This document shows, in pieces, positions 13,901 through 25,900 of a stretch of 64,000 bases of DNA. Every line of letters starts with the position of its first letter. Positions within the stretch are counted from its first letter, which is position 1. Source of the stretch: Asterias amurensis (taxonomy: Eukaryota; Echinodermata; Asteroidea; Forcipulatida; Asteriidae); assembly GCF_032118995.1 (NCBI RefSeq), contig NC_092661.1, positions 11,966,494 to 12,030,493 on the forward strand. Reading direction: 5' to 3'. Both the position numbers and the translations under genes were made by a program. The notes under the pieces are model-generated. The model searched no databases. It had not been told where the DNA came from and worked only from the letters and a program-made list of their open reading frames with translations.

Positions 13901-16900
13901 CTCAAAATCAAATTTGTGGAAAATTACTTCTTTCTCGAAAACTATGGCACTTCAGAATGAGCCGTTTCTCACAATGTTTTATACTATCAACCTCTCCCCG
14001 TTACTCTTAACCAAGAACGATTTTATGATGATAATTACTTTGAGTAATTACCAATATTGTCCACTGCCTTTAATAAAATATCAATCTATGGCTGTTTTCT
14101 CCTAGTCGATTTAAAAGCATTCCTAATGACCCCCTTTCACTCACAAACTCAGTGATGCGCAACCTGTATGCTTAGAGGAAACATCTCAGGGCATTATCCT
14201 TGATACCTTGCCATGTCATCAAGTTGTTTGTTTTGTATTGAAGTGATGAAGCGAGCTGTCACAAGGCCATTTAGCAAGCTACATGTAACTTCATTTTGGT
14301 TGGGCTCTGTGTATTAAAGCCATTGGACCCTTTCGGTACAGAAAAAAAAAAAAGTTCACAGATTTACAAATAATTTACATGGTTTACAGAAGGTAGTGGT
14401 GAAATACTTCTCTTGAAATATTATTCCATGAAATGCTTTACTTTTTGAGAAAACAGTAAAACAATATCAATTCTCGTTAACCGAGAATTACGGGTTTATT
14501 TTAAACACATGTCATGACACGGCGAAACGCGCGGAAACAAGGGTGGGTTTTCCCGTTATTTTCTCCCGACTCCGATGACCGATTAAGCCCAAATTTTCAC
14601 AGGTTTGTTATTTGATATAGAAGTTGTGATACATGAAGTGTGGGCCTTGGACAATACTGTTTACCGAAAGGGTCCAATGGCTTTAATAAGGTTTTTCGTT
14701 TTTAGTATTTTAATCGGGCCTCGATCTTTTCCTACAGTTTCATTCATACACATTTTTATTTCATCTATTAATTGTATTTTGGTGTTTTTTTTTTCTATTC
14801 CTGCGCACCTGACACGCGGAAGCCAGCAGGTTATAAACACTGGTCATTATCAACCCTTTAAACACCCCCACGTGACGCGATCTCCACCAATACGAGTAGA
14901 GAAACTGTCTGGGGTATTTATGAATCACTCTTAATTTTTAATGGCAATAAAAACTCTTGGCTAAAAGCCTACAGCAGCTTCAGATTGTACAAAGCTTTTT
15001 GAGAAACATTTCACTTTGAAGTAATGCGGCTAATGTAGAAAGATATTCGTTTTTTATGACCTTAAATTTGAATCTGAGACAGTAGGCCCTAACGCTTCTC
15101 AGATTGTAGGGTGTCGTGGCCGAGCGGTTAAGAGCACCGAATTCAAGCTCTGCTGATTCTGTTCAGCAGAGTGTGGGTACGAATCCCGGTCATGACACTT
15201 GTGTCCCTGAGCAAGACACTTAGCTATTATTGCTTCTCTCCACCCAGGGGTAAATGGGGACCTGTGAGGGCAGAGATGGTTCTTGTGATTGATTTAGCCA
15301 AGTAGCGCATTTGTTGCACGAGGCTGTATACTCCCCAGGGAGGTGAGATGGTTTAAGGAGTGAATTAAGGTCCAGTGACCAGGGGTAATAATTTGAAGCA
15401 CTTTGAGACACCCGTTCGGGAGTGAAACAGCGCTATATAAACTCAAAATATTATTATATTATTCGTAGCTAGCAAATGAAGATTTCTTTAGTAGCAACAG
15501 ATACATTTTGTATAGCATTTTGCCGCCTGCTATACAAGGGACACTGTTCACTGCACTGAGTAAGGTATTCTTATATTCAACTTACAAAAAAAACAAGACC
15601 GCCGGACTTCGTATAACTCGAACCCTGCAATAGTTCCTAGCATGCAATGCCCGAAACTAGAGTCCCACAGACAATTTTCCCACTGCAAGCCCATCATCTA
15701 ACAGAAGGCTTTCAACTCTTAAATCGTTACAAACAATGCTATTGAGCCGTAACCAATGCTAATCCGGCGACCCTTAACGTTTTAAAATAAACCAGCCACG
15801 TGCATTTCTGCCACTTTCAGTCCCGATTTCAGACAAGGATAAAATGTAGTTTCCATGGCGACCCATCATTAGAGGGGCTATCTAAGATGAAGAGGAGAAA
15901 TTCTCGTCCAGAAAAACCTTTTAACCTCCCAACATTCCGGGACATGACGATGACTGTAAGCAGCTATAGGGTTTACCGTCCAAGCCAATTTGCAACGGCT
16001 TTGTCGTCAAACACCCCTTTGCCATTTTCATTCCCCGAAAACAAATCGAAACCCGTAACAAAATTACCATCAAAAGGAAAGAAACAAAACACAAAACAAA
16101 AAACTCTTAGCACATGTTAGTGTACTTTTTATACTCTAATGCGATTAATTGACTGTTCAGATCATCTGACGACAGTGCAGTGCACTCTCTTGTAGCGAGA
16201 ACAAATGTTATGTAGGATGAGACATTGCTGGGTCTAATAGTGTAATCAAAAACCTGCCTTGCATGCTTTTAATGGCAGCTGATGGGGCTCGTTTCCTCCA
16301 TACTAATGTTAAGAACGTCTCCTACCCTTACAGGATGTGCATGATTGGTATTTACCAGGAGAAAACTGTTTAAAGCAATTTTGAAAAAGCAAAACTTGCT
16401 AAGTGCTGAAAAATATTGCTTAGCAGAAATGTTGAGGATGTACACATGTACATGATTTGTTTTATCAAGCGAAAACTATTATTTTAAGCAATTTGGTATA
16501 GGCTCACTGGGCACTTTATAAAGCCTGTGTAAGCACACAAAAACTTAGTAAGGGCAGAAAAACATTGCTTAGCAGAAATCAACTACAAGTCAAAATTCCA
16601 TCATTTACAGTGTTGTGACTGGCGCCCACTGGTAACCAGTTTCTGTTCAGCAAGATTTTTATCTGCTTAGTAATTTTGTATGCTTACAGACTTTATGAAA
16701 CTGTGCCCTGCACACAAGTGTCAAGACCAGGGCCTGGACCCACTCTTTGCTAGAGTCAGAACATCAAAACTTGAGTGCACCATGACTGCCCGACTATGAC
16801 AAGTTAAATTTTTTGAGGGGACAACTAAAATCAAACTATCACCCCTTCCAAAGCCCTGCTATTCGCTCCGAATTTTTTTGAAAGCTCAAAAACGCGGCTA

Positions 16901-19900
16901 AAACACTTTGAAATTGTTACTTTTATTGCACACATCTACATTTATACAGGATTCAAACAGCAGAAGGGTTAATACAAACTTAAGGAAAAACACATCGCCT
17001 TAGATCGGGAGAGTCGGTTTATCATTTGAAATCGCTTGTTATCAAACACATATGGGGCCAATTTCATAAAGCTGCTCAAGCAAAAAATTTGCTTAAGCAC
17101 GAAAATAGCTCGCTTATTTTTCACATGTTACTGGCAAAAATTTCATGCCATATACATTGCTTGTGACTGGTATTTAGCTGTTGTTTACTTAGCATAACAA
17201 TTTAATGGAGTCTTGGCCGGTAATCTGATTTTACTAAGCAAGGATTTTTTTGCTTCAGCAAAATTTTGTGCTTAAGCAGCTCTATGAAATTGGGCCATGG
17301 TTAGACAGATGTTTTAAAAGTAGAATATATCGATCCACACAAACATGCCTCGCATTGGCAGGGTTTTCCTTTTACATCATGAACTAACACAACACTCCAT
17401 TTTGTGGAGTCAAATTGTTTACTCCATGGCTGCTCGTGTAAAATCGCAAAGTAAAACAAAAATCAGGCAAACTTCTTTCTAACCATATATGCATTTATAA
17501 CAAGCGGTTTCAAATGCTTTTCATAGACCAACTCGCCCGATCCAATGCAACGTTTCCCTTTAATGTTGGGTTACACCCATAGAGCTACACGTGTGTATCA
17601 CTCAATTTGAAGCTAACTTTTCTGTATGCATGCACATGTTTTTCCTGTGTGCATTACAATAAAATAAACACATTTTGAAGAGAGCGTTTTTTAGAGTGCT
17701 CAATGTTAAATGAGGCGTGTTTCATGAGTGCGATGGCTAATGGCAGGTTATAATATTAATAATTGAAGTCTTACATGTATATAGCACACATATCTACTTA
17801 ACAAGGTACTCAAGGGGCTTTTTAATATTTACAAGCTTTCAGAAAGATAGGTTATTCAAGTGATGAATTCTGAAACCCAGTGGTGCTACGGCGCATTTAG
17901 CAGCCATAGCCAGGAACACCGGGGCAAACCTCTTCTCTTTACGATAAGTGCACTGGGTTCTTTTACATGTGTAACACGACTCATGGGACCAACGGCTTTA
18001 GGTCCTATGTTGTAAAAGGCCTGGTGTAAGATCTTCACAAGACGCTAAAGAAAATCAAAATATGATTGTTATTAAAGGACATTTCACATTTCTTTGTGCA
18101 GTAAAAAGTAAAAAAATATAGTTTAATGCTGCTGGTATAGTACTTGCTATTTTTGAGGGTTTTTTAAATGTTGGTATTTCATTTTAAGTTATTTATTGGC
18201 ATTCACAGAAAAAAAAATTACCAAAAAGGTAACTAGAAAATACAAACAAAAACATACTAAAGGAATGATATGAAAAAACTAAGGTACAGTATTACAAAAA
18301 AACAAAAAAAATTGTTTGTCAATGGACTTGGTCCATTAGTGTGAGACCCTAATTTGATATAGCTGTAGCTTTTGACAGATCCATTTTTTTCTTCTTCTTT
18401 TTCCCCCGAACAATACAACAATTGTAGATGAAAAGGGTCACTTATGATAAAAAATATAATCATGTATAAAGTTTTTAACAATTACAAACAAAAACAAACT
18501 AAAGGGCTGGGATAAAAAGAGTGAAATATTAACAAAAATCAATTGTTTGTTTGTTAACTGACTTAGTTTTCTTTCTCCCTCAAATCAACACCAATGTGCA
18601 GAACCACTAATATGACATACATGTAGCTATAGGTTTTGACAGGTCATCCGTTTGCAATGCATTTGAACACTAAAAAAAATGCCTGCATAATAAGTCGATA
18701 TAAAATGTGATTATTCATTTACATGTCGCCCCAGATAGCCTTAAAGGCAGTGGACACTATTGGTAATTACTCAAAATAATTATTAGCATAAAACCTTTCT
18801 TGGTGACGAGTAATGGGGAGAGGTTGATGTTATAAAACATTGTGAGAAACGGCTCCCTCTGAAGTGCCATAGTTTTCGAGAAAGAAGTAATTTTCCACGA
18901 ATTTGATTTCGAGACCTCAGATTTAGAACTTGAGGTCTCGAAATCAACCATCTATCCGCACACAACTTCGTTTGACAAGGGTGTTTTTTTCTTTCATTAT
19001 TATCTCGCAACTTGATGATCGATTGAGCTCAAATTTTCACAGGTTAGTTATGTTATGCATATGTGGAGATACACCAACTGTGTAGGCTAGTCTTTGACAA
19101 TTAACAATAGTGTCCACTGCCTTTAAAGGTAGAGTCAAAGAATTTTTTTATGTCAACCTAGTGCTGATAAATTATTTAGGACAAACAAGCAATAAAAGTG
19201 AAAATGAAAGCTTCAGCTGAATAAAGTGTTGAGGCAACAGCTAAAAAAACCTTTCACAATATTTGCACAGGAACGTCCAATCCCTCCTCAAATAGCAATG
19301 GGGACACAAATACAAACCACATCTCTGGTGGCAGCATTTGGGAACAGACACCAACACTCAGAAATATGAGGAATGATTCATGCGTTATTCATTTCTTAGA
19401 TTCAAATGTTTTGGGGTGAAAAGTTATCCAAGCCATTTTTAATACTTTGAAGGGAATCCTATAATTAATACCATCAACAGCTGCAGTGGCTCTCATTGAG
19501 TATGTTTTTTGGTCATTATTCTTTGACGTTCCCTTTTAAAATTAATAAATGGCTATGCCTCTAAAAGAATTAAAAGCTCCATTTTCATTAACCCTTTTTG
19601 GGGGGAGGGGAGACCATTAAAGTCCTCGCAAGTCCTTGATAAGCCACTCAAGGTTGGGGCTTTGAAAGAGATGCAACAGAAAGGCGAGAGGACAAAAATG
19701 TAGGTATTATTGCTTCGTCGAACAGACAACAAGAAAGAACGAAACTAAATGGGAGGTCCATTGTTTGTGAGAAGAAACTGCAAGAAGCATCTTGTAGCAT
19801 TGACCGCCTCTTTGAATGATTTAATGTATATTGGTTTGTCATCTGAAGGTGGAAAGTTAAGTGGTTTACAACTCGAAGGAAACAACTTACTACGGCAATC

Positions 19901-22900
19901 AGTTTGCCTGTGACAAACACTCAACTACACATCAGTGCAGAAAATCTCCCGACACAAAACATGCATGGCTGAGTATTGGTGCCCGGCCTTTGCATGGGCG
20001 ACTGACTGCGCCGGACAAATTGTGTTTTCTGTACTGGTTTGTAACCTGATGGTGGAAAATTAAGTGGTTTACAATTCGAAGGAAACAACTTACTACTGCA
20101 ATCAGTTTGCCTGTGCCAAACACTGAACTACACATCAGTGCAGAATATCTCCCAGCGCAAAGTAAATGGCACTTGCATTGGTGACTACCGATGCCTGGTT
20201 TTTGCATGGGTGACTGGCTGTGCCTGACAAATTGTGTTTCTACTTATAAACCAGTACGGAATCCTGCCAATAACCACACATTCAACTGCATCAAATCCTA
20301 GAAAGTTCCGTGGTGGTTAATGTACACAATGGCAGATAACAATACGCTAGAGGACTGCCTCTCGTATTCTTCAAACGTCTCTGACGATCTTGTCAAATTG
20401 TGGCAGTATTCACGTCAGGACATCATCGTTATTACCATCATTATACCAATTATCTTGTGTCTTGGAGTGATCAACAATTCTGCTTATCTGTTTGTCATTT
20501 TCCGTGTTCCCACAATGAGATCTGCAACTAATATCTGCTTAGCACATTTGGCCTTGGCTGATCTTCTGTACCTGACTGTCAACAGTAGTGTGTTCTTTAT
20601 TCTGAAGTATGCAGCATCACCATTTATGAAAAACATTGACATCATGAAAAGTTCCCCCGAATGTTTTATCTTTGGGTTTTTGAAGAACGTCGGATATTTG
20701 TCATCCATCGCTATTGTTACCACAGTTTCATTTGAGAGATACCTCGCGGTATGCCATCCAATCAAGCATCTGAAAATCCGCGGACAGCGCCGAACCAACA
20801 CAATGGTAGCAACCTGCTGGGTAATGGCGCTGGTTTTGGCTTTCCCAACGACGCTAGGCACAATAGGATTTATTCAAAAGATTTGTGTCGTCTGGCCGGA
20901 AGATTACAAGGATCAATTTTTCTCCAACATATCATATTGTGGTCCTCTAAGTTTTAACACAGAAACTCTCACAATACCTCTGACGTTTGTAATATGGTCA
21001 TTTGCAATGGTTTCCAATGTTTACATGTACATACGGATCATTCATACGATGACCAAGCGTCGGAGTGCTAATTACATGAGAGGAAAAGACCGCAAGGCAC
21101 AGCACAGTCGAAACAAAGTGGCCCAAGTTCTGATCATCAACGGCGTGGTATTCTTCTTCTGCCAGACGCCGTCCATTCTGGTCGATGCGATTCTTTGTTA
21201 TCACCGCTTTAACCGGGTGATTGAGGACGATTCATTTGCAATTCTGCATTACAAGAACGGAAGCTGGTTCACCCACCTTCCTCTCTTGATTAACGCCATC
21301 GTCAATCCGCTGATATACGCCATCATTAATACCCAATACAGATCTGCGTTCATTCGAGCATTTCGGTGCAAAATCGGGTCCAATCAACCAGGAGACAAAA
21401 ACATTCTTGCAGTAAGTCTAAGCTTAAATAAGTCGTCAAGTCATGATGGGAGAGAATAACTCAACTGAGTTTGAGACTATGATGCCACCATTTTGTGAAA
21501 GTTAACATCACTCTACTTTTGGAACCCTGTACAGTTACAGGAAGACCCACCAAGAGCATGTTCAAGACCCTGATCGAGAATGCAGGAGTAGACAACATGG
21601 AGGAGCTAATCAGTTGTATGGAGGATAGAGTTGTGTGGGGTGTAAGACATCGAGCACGACTCAAACATGCGGCAACTTGGGTCGATTAAGTGAGTGAGCG
21701 ACAATTACCAACTAGTAACTCATCAGTCTAGTGCCCGGTTCATACTTCCTGCAAATGCGAATGCAAAACGAATGTTGACGTCACAAATTCGCAAGGAATA
21801 ATTCGCAGCAGTTGAACTCCGCTCAACTCACTTGCGAATATCACTGCGAAAGGAGGGTTGTGACGTCAAAAAAACACTACACCCTTTTGAACTGAAATTC
21901 ACACAGGTTAGGTTTATTGTACATAATTATCTGGAATAGGATCAAAACAATCAAACGGTTAAAAAAAAAAAAAAAAAATACATTCCTGTTAAACCTATGT
22001 CAAAATCTTTTTAGTTTACACTTGTGTAAACTACACGTATGTCAAAAGTCTTACCCATGGAAAAAGTGTAAACTATCACAAAAGTCTTAACTATGTAAAA
22101 AGTGTAAACTATCACAAAAGTCTTTATTATATAAAAAGTGTAAACTATCACAAAAGTCTTTACTATATAAAAAGTGTAAACTATCTCAAAAGTCTTTACT
22201 ATATAAAAAGTGTTAACTATCACAAAAGTCTTTAATATATAAAAAGTGTAAACTATCACAAAAGTCTTTAATATATAAAAAGTGTAAACTATCACAAAAG
22301 TCTTTACTATATAAAAAGTGTAAACTATCACAAAAGTCTTTACTATGTAAAAAGTGTAGCTATCACAAAAATTTTAACTATATAAAAAGTGGTAACTATC
22401 ACAAAAGTCTTTCTATGTAAAAAGTGTAAACTATCACAACAGTCTCAACTATGTAAAAAGTGTAAACTATCACAAAAGTCTCAACTATGTCAAAAGTGTA
22501 AATTATTTCAAAAGTCTGAACTGTGTAAAAAGTGTAAACTATCACAAAAGTCTTAAATATCTCAAAAGCCTAAACTATGTCAAAAATGTAAACTATCTAT
22601 CAAAACTAAATTATTTCAAAAGTCTTAACTGTGTAAAAATTGTAAAATATCTCAAAAGTCTTAATTATATAAAAAGTGTTATTAATTTTCAAAAACAAAA
22701 AGAGTCTAGACAATTGGTTCTTGAATATTGCAGTATAAACAAGGTCATGCCAGCAACTCTGAGGACTCGTTAAAAGGATCCAAGGTCTCTGAGACGCAAA
22801 ATGCAGGTAGCTCTTACCCTTCAGCCAAGTTGTTTTGTCAAGAGATTACAACTTAGGAAGGGTTCACTGGCATTGGCTTTAAAGGTCATGTCTCACTAGG

Positions 22901-25900
22901 CAATTTACAGGCAACCAGTTCCAGGCAATCTAACCTAATCTAACGCGCACAGCATTCCCTTACAAGGAGTTGTTTACCCGAGGGCCTTACCATTTCATAG
23001 CTGGAGAGGTTTTGTGTTGAAAGAAATCATTGAAAAATTTGCATTTGTTTTACTTTTTGACCATAAGTGTTGATGTTTTTTTACCGAAATGGTATTTATG
23101 AATGGGAATCAAAGTGTGTTGAATCGGTTTTCAACTAGTTGTTTAAACCCGCCGAGGCCTGGTTCTTAATAATTTACCTCGACTTCGTCTCGGTAAAATT
23201 ATCAAGAACCAGGCCTCGTTGGGATTAAACCACCAGTTGAAAACCTCTTCACCACACATTGATTTCCTAATTATGACACTTGCGACCTTGAGCAAGATGC
23301 TTCACTATAATTGCCTCTTTTCACCTGGCTGGGGTTATAATTGAATACCTGTGAGGGCAGAGATGGTTCATGTGATTGACTATAAAGCATGTGTATACTA
23401 CGAAGGGAGCAGAGACGGTTTAAAGAATGGAATAAAATAGCCCGTGATCAGGGATAATAAAAGCGCCATGAGCTTCACTGAGTGACAGACATGAGTGCTA
23501 TAAAAAAAGCCACTATTATTTATTCATTGTTAGCTAATGACAGGACGAGGATGAACAAAACAATCATAATATGAATTATGGTATATAATAAAGAATAATA
23601 ATGAACAATTATGTTCCCGCTTCTTTCTGGATCCTTCCCTTAATCCCTTTCCCCCTCTCTTTTTCTATAAATGGATATGTATTTGTTTGTACTTGTTTTA
23701 TGCCTTTGAAGAAGGTCCGGTTTGGATCGAAAGCTAAGGCCACCTACCCTATTCATTATATAATATGAATAATGGTATATATTATTAACCATTAACAGCT
23801 CAATCAAGGAAATGAACTATGGACAAACCATCATAATATGAATAATGGTATATATTATTAACCATTAACAGCTCAATCAAGGAAATGAACCATAAAACTA
23901 AATGGACTGTCAAGCCTTTTCCGACAGCAATTAAACTTGAGGAGGTTGGAGTAGGTCACTCATGAAATAAAGTGTTACAATGGCCGCCACATTATGCAAA
24001 AATTAGAGAGCTATTCGCGAGGGTAAATATTTGGCTTGTGGGAACAAAAGTAGGAATATTCTCTTTGAGGACAAGGGCTGAGTGACCTTTATGTACATAC
24101 ATGTATGGTGTACACGTTTGGTAATTACTAAAATAATACATGTATTAGCAATGAGCAACGAAGAGCTGGTTGCTAGTATAAAACATTATTAGAAACGACT
24201 CCCTCTCTGAAGCGATGTAGTTTTTCAGAAAGAGATAATTTCTCTCTAAAATTATTAAAAATTCTGGCCAGAAGCCTTTTATTCCTATCTGAAAGTTTTC
24301 ACAGGCTTGTTATTTTATGCAGTAGTTGGGATACACCAAGTGAGAATACTGGTCTTTGACAATTTAATTACAGAAGGTGTTCAGTGCTTTTAAAGTAAAG
24401 GCATTTGTTAGATAGTCAAATTAAAGACAGTGGACACTATTGGTAATTGTCAAAGACTAGTCTTCACAGTTGGTGTATCTCAACATATGCATAAAATAAC
24501 TTACCTGTGAATTTTGAGCTCAATCGATCGTCGAAGTTGCGAGATAATAATGAAAGAAAAAACACCATTGTCACACGAAATTGTGTGCTTTCTGATGCTG
24601 CTTGATTTTGAGACCTCAAATTCTAAACTTGAGGTCTCGAAATCAATTTCGTGGAAAATTACTTCTTTCTCGAAATCTATGTCACTTTAGAGATGGCTGT
24701 TTCTCACAATGTTTGTAGTGTCCACTGCCTTTAATGGCAACAAAAACTTTTGTTTACAAGCCTACATGTATAACAGTTAGTATAAAGCAACTTACAACAA
24801 GTATAAAGCATTTTAAGAAACATTTCACTTAGAAGTAATGTGGGTAAAAAGTTTAAAAAAATCTTTTTTTATATCTACAAAAATTGAATCTGAGAAGCAT
24901 TACTGTCAGTAACGTGTCTTAGATTGTGAATCATTTCATTCTTCTTGCATGGACATTCGCTCTGAATTTCGAATATCTCAAAAACGCGACCTCAAATTCT
25001 AAATCTGAGGTCTCGAAATCAAATTCATTGAAAATTACTTCACTTCAGAGGAAGCTGTTTCTCACAATGTTTTATACTACATGTACCAACCTCTCCCCAT
25101 TACTAGCTACCAAGTAAGGTTTTATGCTAAAAATTATTTTGAGTAATTACCAATAGTGTCCACTGCCTTCAAACAAACATTTCAGGTTATTGAATCATTA
25201 TTTTTCAGATTTTTTCCCAGATTTTCCACAGGCAAAAAACCCTCAGAATCAGACTAAATAACGAAGAAGTGTTGTTATCCCTTGCTTTTTCTGAGTGCTT
25301 TCTCCTTAATATTGTTTTTTTCTTTTCATTCCACTCGATTGCTTCTGTTGCACCAGTTTACCTATTTATGTGTAGCGTGTTGTCATTTGGCCTTTGAGAA
25401 AGACTCTGCTTGGGTCGTATCGTCAGGCAAATACATACTTTTTGCCCTTACATTTATCGTGATGCCCCTTAATCAATATGCTATTACATGTAAGTAATCT
25501 TTAATAAATAATAATAAATAATAATAATAATAATACTTGTAATGCGCACATATCCACCCTGCTGGGTGTTCAAGGCGCAGTAAAACCAAAAACAAAACAA
25601 AAACAAAACACAACACAAAGAAAAAACAGACACAACAAAATTAGTCATTGAAAACCTGTGACATAAGATAAGTTTTGAGAAGAGACTTGAATTTTGCGGT
25701 AATTTATCATTAATGAAATGCTTGTAAGGTCGGGTAATTGACTACCGGCACTTTTTGCATTGTTTTATCATGATGCTCCTGAATCAACAGGCCCTCGAGT
25801 ACTCTTTGCACTTATTATTAATGACACACCTTGCAACATCTCCTATTGACTAATTTTTGCATTATTTAATCATGATGCTCCTAAATCAACAGGCCATCGA

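Noticed and set aside
15112..15200. Functional tRNA-Ser/Leu gene
   Set aside because: The head resembles one, but it is joined to a repeated body and exists in several degraded copies.
22011..22331. 106-residue periodic protein
   Set aside because: It is entirely the 36-bp minisatellite, whose period happens to be a multiple of three.
22010..22680. CRISPR-like array
   Set aside because: There are no unique spacers between repeats, and the context is eukaryotic.
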